64,000 nt of DNA from assembly GCF_900102885.1 (NCBI RefSeq), contig NZ_FNGE01000008.1:1-64000 (forward strand). Direction: 5' to 3'. The notes under the pieces are model-generated. The model worked only from the letters and a program-made list of their open reading frames with translations, did not search any database and was not told where the DNA came from. The stretch comes from Paracoccus chinensis. Lineage in GTDB: Bacteria > Pseudomonadota > Alphaproteobacteria > Rhodobacterales > Rhodobacteraceae. Both the position numbers and the translations under genes were made by a program. Below are positions 52,683-62,646 of this stretch, piece by piece. Every line of letters starts with the position of its first letter. Position 1 is the stretch's first letter.

Positions 52683-52884
52683 CGGGATACCTTCCCCTCG
52701 TTCGGGCCTGCCCGTTCCCGGCACCGGCCTTTTGTTCTTAGCGGCCCCCTTCCCTGCCCGAAGGCCCGGTTGACGGCGCCGGACCCGCTTAGCAAACTCG
52801 CACCCGCCGCTCAAGAACATCGGGGCCAAGGTGCCCCGTCCCGCAAACGCGTCCCCCGGGATGCCTGCCCGACAAGGCAAGATC

Positions 52885-53415
52885 ATGTCTTCTGCACCCT
52901 TCACCCATGCGCTGCGCCTGTCGCAGCTGAGCCCGCGTCGCCCCAACCCCGTGGACCTGTCGCCCGATGACGAGGCCCGTGCCCGGATCGCGGCTGCCCT
53001 TGACCTGACCGCCCCGCCCGAGGTTCGGCTGACCGGCACCATCACGGCCGCGCCGAACGATGCCTGGCTGCTGGAAGGCCGCCTGACCGCGCGGGTGCAG
53101 CAGGCCTGCGTCGTCACGCTCGCCCCCGTGCGCACCGACATCGACGAACCGGTGCGCCGCCTTTATTCGCCTTATGCCTCGCCTCCCGAGGGCGACGAGG
53201 TCGAGATGCCGGACGACGAGATCGAGCCCCTGGGCCCCACCATCGACGCGGGTGCCGTGCTGGTCGAGGCGCTTGCGCTGGCCCTGCCGCCCTATCCCCG
53301 CCGCGAGGATGCCGAGTTGCCCGAAGGCGCATCGGACCCTGATGACGAGGGCGACGATGCTGCGCGGCGGCCCTTCCAGGGGCTTGCGGATCTGCTGGGA
53401 CGCAAGGACAATTAA
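52885..53415 (+). CDS. yceD: DUF177/YceD-family protein (23S rRNA accumulation)
   Basis: This 176-residue acidic protein belongs to the DUF177 family, which sits before rpmF across bacteria and is linked to 23S rRNA maturation. The core motif is visible as ARVQQACVVTLAPVRTDIDE with the conserved Cys. The C-terminal half is rich in Asp and Glu (PDDEIEPLG; DPDDEGDDAARR). ATG 52885 has aagg upstream; an earlier in-frame start would add an unlikely 18 residues. It heads yceD-rpmF-plsX-fabH. Confidence 0.92.
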   Translation: MSSAPFTHALRLSQLSPRRPNPVDLSPDDEARARIAAALDLTAPPEVRLTGTITAAPNDAWLLEGRLTARVQQACVVTLAPVRTDIDEPVRRLYSPYASPPEGDEVEMPDDEIEPLGPTIDAGAVLVEALALALPPYPRREDAELPEGASDPDDEGDDAARRPFQGLADLLGRKDN

Positions 53416-53548
53416 GCCACAGCCTTGCGACGCGGGGGCCTTTGCCCTTGCGGATCGCGGGTTTGTGCCGTATCTGCGCGGTTCGATCCGAAACACGAAC
53501 GGGTCGGGATGAGGATTCACCCGGCCCCCTGCCACCGAAGGTTGTCCC

Positions 53549-53755
53549 ATGGCCGTCCCTCAGAACCGAGTTACCCGGTCCCGCCGCAACATGCGCCGTT
53601 CGCATGACGGGCTGGTCGCCGGTAACCCCAACGAATGCTCGAACTGCGGCGAACTGAAGCGCCCGCACCACGTCTGCCCTTCCTGCGGTCACTACGCCGA
53701 CCGTGAAGTCGTCGCCCAGGCGAACGACATCGACCTGGACGACGACGCGGCCTGA
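53549..53755 (+). CDS. rpmF: 50S ribosomal protein L32
   Basis: This 68-residue ribosomal protein begins [20 protein letters not shown] and carries the ECSNCGE / VCPSCGHY cysteine pairs of the zinc-containing L32 form. It is basic at the N-terminus and acidic at the end (DIDLDDDAA). It lies 133 bp after yceD and 21 bp before plsX. Confidence 0.97.
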   Translation: MAVPQNRVTRSRRNMRRSHDGLVAGNPNECSNCGELKRPHHVCPSCGHYADREVVAQANDIDLDDDAA

Positions 53756-53776
53756 TCGCGCTGATCGCAGGGTGCG

Positions 53777-54886
53777 ATGACGACCTCGCTTTCCAAGGCA
53801 GACCCGTCGCGCCCCGGCGTAACAGGCCCGGTGGTGATTTCGGTCGATGCGATGGGTGGCGACCGCGGCCCCGCCGCCGTCGTCGCGGGCATCGAGAAAA
53901 GCGCCGAAAAGAACCCTGACATCCGCTTCATCGTCCACGGCCCCGAGGATGAGCTGCGCCGCATGATCTCGCGGCGCAAGGGGCTGGCGGACCGCTGCGA
54001 CATCCGCAACGCCACCGGCGTCGTGACGATGGACGACAAGCCCGCGCAGGTGATCCGGCAGGCGCAGGACACCTCGATGTGGTCGGCCATCGAATCCGTC
54101 CGCGCGGGCGAGGCGACCGTGGCCGTCAGCTGCGGCAATACCGGCGCGCTGATGGCACTGTCCACGCTGCGTCTGCGCAAGCTGCCCGGCGTGAACCGGC
54201 CGGCCATTGCGGTGCTGTGGCCTTCGCGGGGGCCGCAGGGCTTCAACGTGATTCTGGACGTGGGCGCCGACATCAAGGCGGATGCCACCGACCTGCTGCA
54301 ATACGCGATGATGGGCGCCTCCTACGCCCGCAACGGCCTGGGCCTGCAGCGCCCGCGAATCGGCCTGCTGAATGTCGGGACCGAGGACCACAAGGGCCGC
54401 CCCGAGCTGAAGGAAGCCCACGCGCTAATCGCTGCAGCCGCCGACCGCGCGAATGCCGAATATGTCGGCTTTGTCGAGGGCGGCGACCTGATGAGCGCCC
54501 GCGTGGATGTGATCGTCACCGACGGCTTCACCGGGAATATCGCATTGAAGACCGGCGAGGGGACAGCCAAGCTGGTCGGCGACTTCCTCAAGGACGCCTT
54601 TGCCAATTCCATCATGTCAAAGTTCGCCGCCGTTCTCGCCATGACCTCGCTGAAGCGGCTGCAGAAGCGCATCGACCCCCGTCGCGTGAACGGGGGCGTG
54701 TTCCTCGGACTGAACGGCACGGTGGTCAAGTCGCACGGCTCGGCGGATGCCACGGGCGTGTCTGCCGCGATCAAGCTGGCCTTCAAGCTGGCGGAGTCGG
54801 GCTTCCAAGACCGCCTGGCCGCACGCGTGGCGCAGGCCAATGAACAGGCCGAGGTCGCGCACGGCGTTAAGCAGGCAGGTCTATGA
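53777..54886 (+). CDS. plsX: Phosphate acyltransferase PlsX
   Basis: This 369-residue enzyme makes acyl-phosphate from acyl-ACP for phospholipid synthesis. Motifs include ISVDAMGGDRGPAAVVAG, AVSCGNTGALMALS, NVGTEDHKGRPELKEAH and VVKSHGSADATG. The first 16 residues are a short leader before the ISVDAMGGD strand. The stop overlaps the fabH start, showing coupling of phospholipid and fatty-acid initiation genes. Confidence 0.96.
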   Translation: MTTSLSKADPSRPGVTGPVVISVDAMGGDRGPAAVVAGIEKSAEKNPDIRFIVHGPEDELRRMISRRKGLADRCDIRNATGVVTMDDKPAQVIRQAQDTSMWSAIESVRAGEATVAVSCGNTGALMALSTLRLRKLPGVNRPAIAVLWPSRGPQGFNVILDVGADIKADATDLLQYAMMGASYARNGLGLQRPRIGLLNVGTEDHKGRPELKEAHALIAAAADRANAEYVGFVEGGDLMSARVDVIVTDGFTGNIALKTGEGTAKLVGDFLKDAFANSIMSKFAAVLAMTSLKRLQKRIDPRRVNGGVFLGLNGTVVKSHGSADATGVSAAIKLAFKLAESGFQDRLAARVAQANEQAEVAHGVKQAGL

Positions 54887-55857
54887 TGCGTCGTTCGGTG
54901 GTTCGGGGAACGGGGCATTACCTTCCCGAGCGCGTGGTCGAGAACAGCTATTTCGAGTCGATGCTGGACACCACGGACGAGTGGATCCGCTCGCGCACGG
55001 GGATCGAGCGGCGGCATTTCGCGGCCGAGGGCGAGTTCACCTCGGACCTGGCCATCGCCGCGGCGCGCCAGGCACTGGAACGCGCGGGCATGGTGGCCGA
55101 GGACCTGGACGCCATCGTCGTGGCGACCTCGACCCCCGACCTGACCTTTCCGGCCACCGCCACCATCGTGCAGGCGGGCCTGGGGATGCAGCGGGGCTTT
55201 GCCTATGACATCCAGGCGGTCTGCGCGGGCTTCGTCTTCGCGCTGTCCAATGCCGACGGGCTGATCAAGTCGGGCCAGGCCGACCGGGTGCTGGTGATCG
55301 GCGCCGAAACCTTCAGCCGCATCATGGACTGGACCGACCGCGGGACCTGCGTCCTGTTCGGCGATGGCGCGGGCGCTGTGATCCTGGAAGCCGTCGAGGG
55401 CGAGGGCACCAGCGACGACCGCGGCATCCTGGCGACCGACCTCAACAGCGACGGCAACCTGCGCGAGTTGCTGTACGTGGACGGCGGCGTCAGCCGCACC
55501 GGCACCGTGGGCTTCCTGCGGATGCAGGGGAACCTGGTGTTCCGCCACGCAGTGGAAAAGCTGGCCGCCACGGCCAAGCGGGTGCTGGACAAGGCGGGGC
55601 TGACGCCCGGCGACATTGACTGGCTGGTTCCGCATCAGGCGAACCTGCGGATCATCGTGGGCACCGCGCAGAAGATGCAGCTTCCGATGGACAAGGTGGT
55701 GCTGACGGTCGCGGACCACGGCAACACCTCCGCCGCCTCGATCCCGCTGGCGCTGTCGGTCGCGGACACGCAGGGCAAGTTCAAGCCGGGCGATGTCGTC
55801 GTGACCGAGGCCATCGGCGGCGGCATGAGCTGGGGCAGCGTCGTCCTGCGCTGGTAG
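54883..55857 (+). CDS. fabH: 3-oxoacyl-ACP synthase III (FabH)
   Basis: This 324-residue condensing enzyme starts fatty-acid synthesis from acetyl-CoA and malonyl-ACP. The catalytic triad is visible: Cys in IQAVCAGFVFALSNADG, His in LVPHQANLRII and Asn in DHGNTSAASIPLAL. RTGIERRHFA matches the CoA-binding segment. The start is ATG 54883 or the adjacent 54886. The ihfA gene that often follows fabH is not present here. Confidence 0.97.
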   Translation: MMRRSVVRGTGHYLPERVVENSYFESMLDTTDEWIRSRTGIERRHFAAEGEFTSDLAIAAARQALERAGMVAEDLDAIVVATSTPDLTFPATATIVQAGLGMQRGFAYDIQAVCAGFVFALSNADGLIKSGQADRVLVIGAETFSRIMDWTDRGTCVLFGDGAGAVILEAVEGEGTSDDRGILATDLNSDGNLRELLYVDGGVSRTGTVGFLRMQGNLVFRHAVEKLAATAKRVLDKAGLTPGDIDWLVPHQANLRIIVGTAQKMQLPMDKVVLTVADHGNTSAASIPLALSVADTQGKFKPGDVVVTEAIGGGMSWGSVVLRW

Positions 55858-55957
55858 GAACCGGGCGCAGCACCGGCCAATTCCTTGATCTTGGCTGGAA
55901 CCTGACCTCCGGCACATGGTTCTTCCTGCTCATGCCATCTTGTCCTAGGCTGGTCCC

Positions 55958-56701
55958 ATGCAGAACGAACCCGCCAGCCTGATCGCCTATTGCGGCGCGC
56001 CTCCGGTCCCTGCCACCCTTGCAGGGGCGTGGAACCTCGATCCCGTCCTTCTTGCGGCGCTGGCTCTCTGGGCCGGGCTGCTGTTGCGCCATCCGGGGCG
56101 CATCGCCGGATGGTCGGCATGGATGCTGGCGGTCCTGGTCTTCGTCTCGCCCCTTTGCAACCTGACCTCGGCGCTGTTCTCGGCACGGGTCGTCCACCAC
56201 GTTCTGCTGACCGCTGCCATCGTGCCCTTGGCCCTTGCAGGATTGAGCGCCCGGTTGCGGGAACGGTTGCAGGTGCTCGGTCCCGGCGCGGCGGTCCTGC
56301 TGCACGCGGCGGCGATGTGGGCCTGGCACGCGCCCGGCCCCTATGCCTGGGCGCTGTCCACCGTGCCCGGATACTGGCTGATGCAGGCCACGCTTGCGGG
56401 CAGCGCCGCCGCCGTCTGGCTGTGCGTGCTGGGCGCAGAGCGTGGCGCGGCCACCATTGCCGCAGGGGGCACCTTCCTGCAGATGGGCTTTCTGGGCGCG
56501 ATCATCCTTTTCGCGGGCCAGCCGCTCTACGCCCCGCATCTTCTGACCACCGCGCCCTGGGGCCTGAGCGCGCTGGCCGACCAGCAGCTTGCCGGGCTGG
56601 TGATGTGGGTTCTGGGCGCCCTGCCCTACATGGGTGCGCTGCTGTGGCAGGCGGCCAGGCTGGCCGAGGACCTGCCCGATCCGGCGGAAGCCGCCCGGTG
56701 A
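55958..56701 (+). CDS. Cytochrome c oxidase assembly protein, CtaG (caa3 type)
   Basis: This 247-residue membrane protein has about six to seven hydrophobic helices with His residues near their ends (VVHHVLLTAAIVPLAL; LLHAAAMWAWHAPGPYAW), resembling caa3-type CtaG rather than the Cox11-type CtaG. It is thought to help copper or subunit assembly of haem-copper oxidases. It overlaps the next gene by 4 bases (GTGA) and sits upstream of oxidase structural genes. Confidence 0.85.
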   Translation: MQNEPASLIAYCGAPPVPATLAGAWNLDPVLLAALALWAGLLLRHPGRIAGWSAWMLAVLVFVSPLCNLTSALFSARVVHHVLLTAAIVPLALAGLSARLRERLQVLGPGAAVLLHAAAMWAWHAPGPYAWALSTVPGYWLMQATLAGSAAAVWLCVLGAERGAATIAAGGTFLQMGFLGAIILFAGQPLYAPHLLTTAPWGLSALADQQLAGLVMWVLGALPYMGALLWQAARLAEDLPDPAEAAR

Positions 56702-57315
56702 TCGGGGCGCTGTTCGATCTCATCAGGGGCATCGTCACCTCCGAGGCCTTCCTTGCCGCCGTCAAGTTCCTTCATGTCGGCGCCATCGCACTCTGGGCGG
56801 GCGGCCTGATCGGCCTGCCCTGGCTGATGGCGCAGCGCGACGGGATCAGGCGGCGTGGCGGGAAGCACGCGCTCAAGCGGCTGCATGCCATGGCGCGGAT
56901 GCTGCATATCAGGCTGGTCTCGCCCGCCGCCGTGCTGGCCATCGCATCGGGCACGGCGCTGATCTTCCTGCGCGAAACCTATGCGCCCTGGTTCACCGCC
57001 AAGCTGGGCTTTATCGTGCTGCTGGGGGCGGGCCATGTCCTTTGCGCGCGCACGATGGTCAAGCTGTTCGCCGACGACCCCATCGAGGAAGAGCCGGACA
57101 ACGACCTCGACCCCCGCCGCCTGCGGCTGCGCCCCGGCCGGGCGATCCTGCTGAACGGCCTGATCGGCGTCGGCGCACTCGGCGTGCTGCTGGTGGTGCT
57201 GATGAAGCCGCCGCTGGACTTTTCCGGGATCGCGCCGGACCTGTTCCAGCCGGGCGCATTGGGCGACCGGCTCGGGCTTCAGTCGTCGGACGACACCATG
57301 AGGCCGATGCCGTGA
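56698..57315 (+). CDS. CopD/HemJ-like membrane protein
   Basis: This 205-residue protein has four to five TM helices with the pattern VKFLHVGAIALWAGGLIGLP, a later HAMARMLHIRLVSPAAV and TAKLGFIVLLGAGHVL. This recalls both CopD copper-resistance permeases and the HemJ/UPF0093 protoporphyrinogen oxidases, with His residues on the membrane faces. It starts at GTG 56698 overlapping the CtaG stop. Its last 37 bp overlap the convergent DUF2231 gene. Role in copper or haem supply to the oxidase is inferred. Confidence 0.75.
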   Translation: MIGALFDLIRGIVTSEAFLAAVKFLHVGAIALWAGGLIGLPWLMAQRDGIRRRGGKHALKRLHAMARMLHIRLVSPAAVLAIASGTALIFLRETYAPWFTAKLGFIVLLGAGHVLCARTMVKLFADDPIEEEPDNDLDPRRLRLRPGRAILLNGLIGVGALGVLLVVLMKPPLDFSGIAPDLFQPGALGDRLGLQSSDDTMRPMP

Positions 57316-57800
57316 TCGAAGATCAGCTTGCCCCCGTGATAGCCCGCCACGCCGACGGTCAGCGCGCCCAGGAACGACAGGGCCAGCCCGTTCGGCAGGA
57401 CAGGGTAGGTGCCGTCAAGCCTGAGGCCCCAGTTCGCCCCCACTACCGCCAGGAAGGTCAGGGCGGCAACCGCGTGGCTCCAGCTTGCGCTGCGCAGGCG
57501 GATGCCGGGGACAAGCAGGATCTCTCCGATCCCCACGAGGCTGGCGGCCACGCCCGACAGGAAGGCACCGCCCACCGCCCAGGTGGCGGCGCGGGCGAAG
57601 AAGGGGTCGCCGAACAGCCAGAAGAACACGTCGAAGCCCAGCACGAGGATCGACAGCGCGATCGGGAAATGCACCAGCATCGCGTGGACCGGATGGCCGA
57701 TGAAGGCGATGGCCGAGCCGCTGTCCAGCTGCATCACCGGGGGCGAGGAGCTGTCCGTCGGCTTGCCCGCGCCGTTCCCGTTGCCCTTGTCCTGCGCCAT
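57279..57800 (-). CDS. DUF2231 membrane protein
   Basis: This 173-residue protein has four hydrophobic helices after a 30-residue polar N-terminus. The family motif is FIGHPVHAMLVHFPIALSIL, with histidines that may bind haem or metal. It is encoded opposite the rest of the oxidase cluster. Its start lies only 27 bp from that of subunit II, and its end overlaps the CopD-like gene. DUF2231 proteins are often neighbours of c-type cytochromes or oxidases; function unknown. Confidence 0.82.
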   Translation of the reverse strand: MAQDKGNGNGAGKPTDSSSPPVMQLDSGSAIAFIGHPVHAMLVHFPIALSILVLGFDVFFWLFGDPFFARAATWAVGGAFLSGVAASLVGIGEILLVPGIRLRSASWSHAVAALTFLAVVGANWGLRLDGTYPVLPNGLALSFLGALTVGVAGYHGGKLIFDHGIGLMVSSDD

Positions 57801-57827
57801 GGTCTGTCCTTCCGTCCGTCTCGGGTC

Positions 57828-58697
57828 ATGATGGCAGGCGCGGCCCTGCTTGTCACCGCCTGCGACCGGCCGCTGTCAGCGCTGAATCCGGCAGGTCCCG
57901 CCGCCTCGCAGATCGGCCACCTGGGCCGGGTGATGCTGGCCAGCCTCGGGCTCGTCTGGATCGGCATGGTCGTGCTGGTCCTTGCCGTCATGCTGCGGCC
58001 CCGTGCGTTTGCCCGCGTGGGGCTGAGGACATGGCTCATCGTGGGCGGGCTGGTCCTGCCCCTGTCGGCGCTGGTGCCGCTGTTCCTGTGGTCGGTCGTG
58101 CTGACGGGCCGCCTGATGCCGGGCGGGGCCGAGCCTACCCGCATCCAGGTCGAGGGCGCGATGTGGGCCTGGACCTTCACCTATCCCGACACGCTGGGCG
58201 CGCTCAGCCGGGGAACGCTGTTCCTGCCCGCGGGCGAGCCGGTGGTGCTTGAGATCACGGCCCGCGACGTGATCCATTCCTTCTGGGTGCCCCGCCTTGC
58301 CGGCAAGATGGACGCCATCCCCGGCCATGTGAACGAGCTGAAGGTCATGGCCGACGCCCCCGGCGTGATCGAGGGCCAGTGCTCAGAATTCTGCGGCCAG
58401 GGCCATGCGCTGATGCGCTTCGTTGTCGATGTCCGCACGCCCGAGGACCATGCCGCCGCCCTGGCCGCCTTGGCCGAAGGGCGCGCGCCCGAGCCCGCGC
58501 CCGAATGGGTGCCGCCACGCGCCGTCGGCGCCGCCGCCCCTGCGCCGCCCTCGCCCTCGTCGGACTCGGGCACGGCCACCGGTGGACCGCCCGGAACCGG
58601 TCCGCAGCCGGTCCCCATGCCGCCTGCGCCGTCGCAGGGCTCGGCCGCAGGCTCTGCCGACGTCCCCACCACGGTCCTGAGGGAGTCCTCGCCATGA
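57828..58697 (+). CDS. Cytochrome c oxidase subunit II (lipoprotein)
   Basis: This 289-residue subunit carries the CuA electron entry site. The start MMAGAALLVTACDRP is a short lipoprotein signal with a lipobox Cys. Two TM helices follow (residues about 30-50 and 65-85), then the cupredoxin domain: VEGAMWAWTFTYPD, HSFWVPRLAGKMDAIPG and the CuA ligands EGQCSEFCGQGHALMRF. A Pro/Ala-rich tail of about 60 residues ends the protein. It overlaps the subunit I gene by 4 bases. Confidence 0.93.
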   Translation: MMAGAALLVTACDRPLSALNPAGPAASQIGHLGRVMLASLGLVWIGMVVLVLAVMLRPRAFARVGLRTWLIVGGLVLPLSALVPLFLWSVVLTGRLMPGGAEPTRIQVEGAMWAWTFTYPDTLGALSRGTLFLPAGEPVVLEITARDVIHSFWVPRLAGKMDAIPGHVNELKVMADAPGVIEGQCSEFCGQGHALMRFVVDVRTPEDHAAALAALAEGRAPEPAPEWVPPRAVGAAAPAPPSPSSDSGTATGGPPGTGPQPVPMPPAPSQGSAAGSADVPTTVLRESSP

Positions 58698-61291
58698 GTT
58701 CGGCCAGTTCGGAGCCCCCGGCCCGTCACGCGTCCGGCAGACGCGCCACCGTTGAAGAGGCGATCGACGCTGCGCCCCCGATGCCTGCGCCCGATGACGG
58801 GCTGTCGCCCCTGGAACGGCACAAGGCGCTTGAGGCGCTGTGGAGCTCGGGGCGGGGCCTGCAGCGGTTGTCCTCGGTCAACCACACGGTTCTCGGCATC
58901 CGCATCATGCTGACGGCCAGCGTCTTCTTCGGCGTGGGCGGCCTGCTCGCCATGCTGATCCGGGCGCAGCTTGCCACGCCCGAGACGGCCTTCCTGGACG
59001 CGCCTGCCTATGCGCAGGTCTTCACCATGCACGGGACGCTGATGATGTTCCTGTTCGCGATCCCCATGCTGGAGGGGATCGCGATGTATCTGCTGCCCAA
59101 GATGATGGGCGGGCGCGACCATGCCTTTCCGCGCCTCGCGGCCTATGGCTACTGGTGCTACCTGTTCGGGGGCGTGACGCTGCTGACCGCCCTGGTGCTG
59201 GGGCTTGCCCCCGCCTCGGGCTGGTTCATGTACACGCCGCTGTCCTCGGACGTGTATTCGCCCGGCATCAACTCGGACATCTGGCTGCTGGGCATCACCT
59301 TTGTCGAGATCTCCTCGATCGCCGTCGGCATCGAGTTGTCGGTGACGATCCTGCGGATGCGCGCGCCGGGGATGTCGCTGGCGCGGATGCCGATCTTCGC
59401 CTGGTACATGCTGATCACGGCGCTGATGATCGTCGTGGGCTTTCCGCCGCTGGCCATGGGCTCGCTGCTGCTGGAAGCCGAGCGCGCCTTCGGGCTGCCC
59501 TTCTTCGATCCCACGCGTGGTGGCGACCCGCTGCTGTGGCAGCACCTGTTCTGGATCTTCGGCCACCCCGAGGTCTACATCATCTTCCTGCCCGCCGCCG
59601 GGATGCTGGCGACCTTGATCCCGACCTTCGCCCGCCGGCCGCTGGTGGCCTACAAGGCGGTGGTCGCGGCCATCATCGCCATGGGGATCATCAGCTTCCT
59701 GATCTGGGCGCACCACATGTTCACCGTGGGGATGCCCAAGCTGGCGGTGGATTTCTTCGCCGTCGCCTCAAGCGCCGTGGTGCTGCCGACCGCGGTGCAG
59801 TTGTTTGCGCTGATCGCCACCATGGCGGCGGGACGGATGATCCGCAGCGTGCCGATGCTTTACGCCTTCGGCTTCTTCGCGGTCTTCGTGAACGGAGGCC
59901 TGACGGGCGTCATGGTCGCCGTCGCGCCCTTCAACTTCCAGATCCACGACACCCATTTCGTCGTGGCGCACATGCATTACGTGCTGTTCGGCAGCCTCGT
60001 CTTCGGCGCGCTGGCCGGGCTTTACTACTGGCTGCCGCACCTGACCGGACGGCTGTCGATCCACCGGCTGTCGATCCCGGCCTTCTGGCTGATCTTCCTG
60101 GGCTTCAACGGAACCTTCCTGCTGATGCACCTGACCGGGCTGCTGGGGATGCCCCGCCGGGTCTATAGCTATGGCTGGGACGACGGCTGGGCCGCGCTGA
60201 ACCTGGTGTCCTCGGTCGGAGGCTTCATCCAGACGATGGGCTTCGGGCTGGTGATCCTGGACGTGATCCTGACACGCCGCCACGGCCCGAGATTCCGCCG
60301 CAATCCCTGGGGCGCGCAGACGATGGAATGGGCCACCGCGACGCCGCCTCCGAACTACAACTTCGCGGCGCTGCCTCATGTCGACCGGCGCGGCGACAAG
60401 CTGGACCCGACGACGCTTGGCGGACAACTGGCCGCGGGGCGCGGCTATCTGGCAACGCCGCGTGGCTGGCAGGAAACGATGGTGGTCGAGGCCGTGTCAG
60501 GCCGGGCGGACCATTTCGCCATCCTGCCCCGGCGCACCTACCTGCCGCTGATCCAGGGGCTGGTGACCTGGGGCGCGATCCTGTGCATCCTGCTCAAGCT
60601 GTATCCGCTTGCCGCCGGGCTAACGGTCGTGCTGGCGGCGCTGTTCATCCTGGGCGCACAGGGCGCGGGTCTCGAACGCGACCACGGCCCCCTGCCCGTG
60701 GGCGGAGGTTTGGCGCTGCCGCCCCACCCCGAGGTCCGCAACTCGCTGCCCGTCTGGGGCATGACCTTCACGCTGCTGGCCAACGCGGCAATGTACGGGG
60801 CCTTGGGCTTTGGCGTCCTTTACCTGCGGCTGACCGCGCCCAACTGGCCGCCCCCTCCCGAGGCGATGGCCCTTCGCGGGCCCGGCGTGGCGCTGGCCGC
60901 GCTGGTGGCCGTCGGGCTGATCTTCGCGGCGGCAGCGGTGTCGCGCCTGACCATCCGCGCGAACGACCGCGACGAGGCCAAGGGCCGCTGGATCGTGGCA
61001 ACCGCGCTGCCCTTGGCGGGTGCGACGCTGCTGGGCTTCTGGCTGCTCGCCAGCGGGCACCTGCCCGACCCGCGCGCCCATGCGCTGGGGGCCACGCTGA
61101 ACGGGCTGGTGGCCTACGTGGCCGTTCATGCGGCGGTGGGGCTGGCCTTCCTTGCCTCGAACGCCCTGCGCTCGGCGGGCGGCTGGACAAGCCCGCGGCG
61201 CGGGACGGATTTCCTGCTGACGCGCATGTGGCTCGACTATACCGCCGCGACGGCGGCGATCAGCCTGGGGCTGGCGGCGCTGGTGGTCTGA
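58694..61291 (+). CDS. Haem-copper oxidase subunit I fused to subunit III, K-channel Lys missing
   Basis: This 865-residue fusion holds the catalytic subunit (about residues 60-580) and a subunit III-like part. Haem a ligand [10 protein letters not shown], CuB His and linked Tyr [10 protein letters not shown], CuB pair [11 protein letters not shown] and haem a3 [13 protein letters not shown] are intact. D-pathway Asp ([10 protein letters not shown]) and Glu of HPEVY are kept, but the Asn pair after FPRL is Ala-Ala. In helix VIII the usual PTGIKVFS is PTAVQLFA, so the K-channel Lys is Gln. Paired subunit II, CtaG and DUF2231 genes are adjacent; Sco, Cox10 and Cox11 are not. Confidence 0.93.
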   Translation: MSSASSEPPARHASGRRATVEEAIDAAPPMPAPDDGLSPLERHKALEALWSSGRGLQRLSSVNHTVLGIRIMLTASVFFGVGGLLAMLIRAQLATPETAFLDAPAYAQVFTMHGTLMMFLFAIPMLEGIAMYLLPKMMGGRDHAFPRLAAYGYWCYLFGGVTLLTALVLGLAPASGWFMYTPLSSDVYSPGINSDIWLLGITFVEISSIAVGIELSVTILRMRAPGMSLARMPIFAWYMLITALMIVVGFPPLAMGSLLLEAERAFGLPFFDPTRGGDPLLWQHLFWIFGHPEVYIIFLPAAGMLATLIPTFARRPLVAYKAVVAAIIAMGIISFLIWAHHMFTVGMPKLAVDFFAVASSAVVLPTAVQLFALIATMAAGRMIRSVPMLYAFGFFAVFVNGGLTGVMVAVAPFNFQIHDTHFVVAHMHYVLFGSLVFGALAGLYYWLPHLTGRLSIHRLSIPAFWLIFLGFNGTFLLMHLTGLLGMPRRVYSYGWDDGWAALNLVSSVGGFIQTMGFGLVILDVILTRRHGPRFRRNPWGAQTMEWATATPPPNYNFAALPHVDRRGDKLDPTTLGGQLAAGRGYLATPRGWQETMVVEAVSGRADHFAILPRRTYLPLIQGLVTWGAILCILLKLYPLAAGLTVVLAALFILGAQGAGLERDHGPLPVGGGLALPPHPEVRNSLPVWGMTFTLLANAAMYGALGFGVLYLRLTAPNWPPPPEAMALRGPGVALAALVAVGLIFAAAAVSRLTIRANDRDEAKGRWIVATALPLAGATLLGFWLLASGHLPDPRAHALGATLNGLVAYVAVHAAVGLAFLASNALRSAGGWTSPRRGTDFLLTRMWLDYTAATAAISLGLAALVV

Positions 61292-61334
61292 CGCGGCCCT
61301 TTCCCCGACCGCGCGCCCGCGCTATCAGGCGCCC

Positions 61335-62096
61335 ATGCTGAAGACGCGCATCATCCCCTGCCTCGATGTGGCCGATGGCCGCGTGGTCAAGGGCGTCAAC
61401 TTCGTGGACCTGATCGACGCGGGCGACCCCGTGCAGGCCGCCGCCGCCTATGACGCGGCGGGTGCAGACGAGCTCTGCTTCCTCGACATCCACGCCACGC
61501 ATGAAAATCGCGGCACGATGTATGACCTCGTGACCCGCACGGCGGAACAGTGCTTCATCCCGCTGACCGTCGGCGGCGGCGTCCGCTCGCCCGAGGACGT
61601 GCGCGCCCTGCTGCTGGCGGGGGCTGACAAGGTGTCGTTCAACTCGGCCGCCGTCGCGGACCCCGACGTGATCGCGCGCTCCGCCGACCGCTTCGGCAGT
61701 CAGTGCATCGTCTGCGCCATCGACGCCAAGACGGTCGAGCCGGGCCGCTGGGAAATCTTCACCCATGGCGGCCGCCGCCCGACCGGGATCGACGCGGTCG
61801 AGTTCGCCCACACCGTCACGGGCAAGGGCGCGGGGGAAATCCTGCTGACCTCGATGGACCGCGACGGGACGCGGGCGGGCTTCAACATCCCGCTGACCCG
61901 CGCCATCGCCGATGCCGTGGACATCCCCGTGATCGCCTCGGGCGGGGTCGGCACGCTCGACCATCTCGTCGAAGGGGTGCGCGACGGTCACGCCAGCGCC
62001 GTTCTGGCGGCGTCGATCTTCCACTTTGGCACCTACACCATCGCCGAGGCCAAGGCCCACATGGCCGCGGCCGGTATCCCCGTGAGGCTGGAATGA
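61335..62096 (+). CDS. hisF: Imidazole glycerol phosphate synthase, cyclase subunit
   Basis: This 253-residue TIM-barrel protein forms IGP and AICAR in histidine synthesis. Catalytic Asp residues lie in [18 protein letters not shown] and [13 protein letters not shown]; phosphate sites are TVGGGVRS and [10 protein letters not shown]. The stop overlaps hisE (ATGA). The rest of the his pathway lies outside the window. Confidence 0.97.
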   Translation: MLKTRIIPCLDVADGRVVKGVNFVDLIDAGDPVQAAAAYDAAGADELCFLDIHATHENRGTMYDLVTRTAEQCFIPLTVGGGVRSPEDVRALLLAGADKVSFNSAAVADPDVIARSADRFGSQCIVCAIDAKTVEPGRWEIFTHGGRRPTGIDAVEFAHTVTGKGAGEILLTSMDRDGTRAGFNIPLTRAIADAVDIPVIASGGVGTLDHLVEGVRDGHASAVLAASIFHFGTYTIAEAKAHMAAAGIPVRLE

Positions 62097-62407
62097 CCGC
62101 GCTGGAACGCCTTTCCGCCACGATCGAATCCCGTCGGGGCGCCGATCCGTCGTCCAGCTGGACAGCGCAGCTTCTGGCCAAGGGCCCGGAGAAATGCGCC
62201 GAGAAATTCGGCGAGGAAGCCGTCGAGGCGATCATCGAGGCCGTGCGCGGCGATCGCGCCCGGCTGACGGCGGAAGCGGCGGACGTGCTTTACCACCTAC
62301 TGGTCATGCTCGCCGCGCGTGACGTGCCCCTGTCGGACGTGCTGGCGGAACTCGACCGGCGCGAAGGCCGCTCGGGCGTCGAGGAAAAGGCCGCGCGCGG
62401 GTCCTGA
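62093..62407 (+). CDS. hisE: Phosphoribosyl-ATP pyrophosphohydrolase
   Basis: This 104-residue all-alpha enzyme hydrolyses PR-ATP to PR-AMP in histidine synthesis. It shows [20 protein letters not shown] and [15 protein letters not shown], with the Glu/Asp ligands of the MazG-like fold. It is a stand-alone HisE, so HisI is separate. It is coupled to hisF by a 4-base overlap. The gap 62408-62646 holds one strong hairpin. Confidence 0.95.
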   Translation: MTALERLSATIESRRGADPSSSWTAQLLAKGPEKCAEKFGEEAVEAIIEAVRGDRARLTAEAADVLYHLLVMLAARDVPLSDVLAELDRREGRSGVEEKAARGS

Positions 62408-62598
62408 ACCAGCGCCTCGGCTTTGGGGATCGCCGGGTCGTGCCTCATGGCAAGAAGATGGCAATCGCAAGCGCGGCCTCTCTTGTCAGCCTTCCCTTGT
62501 CAGGACGTCAGGAAACGGCCTTCGTTGTCGTCCTGCAAAACAACAGGCCCTTGCTGCGGAAAGCTGATATCCTGCTGGTGGTGCCATGATTGCCGAAC

Positions 62599-62629
62599 CC
62601 CTTGCCCGGCCGGTCGGCCGGGGTAAGGG
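62599..62629. terminator. Strong hairpin between convergent hisE and rnd
   Basis: The stem ccctt-g-ccc-ggcc pairs with ggcc-(g)-ggg-t-aaggg, with one bulge and a 4-base loop. There is no T-run on either side, so it is likely a 3'-end structure or a poor bidirectional terminator. It lies 18 bp from the rnd stop. Confidence 0.45.
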
Positions 62630-62646
62630 ATCGGGTCCACCGGGAA

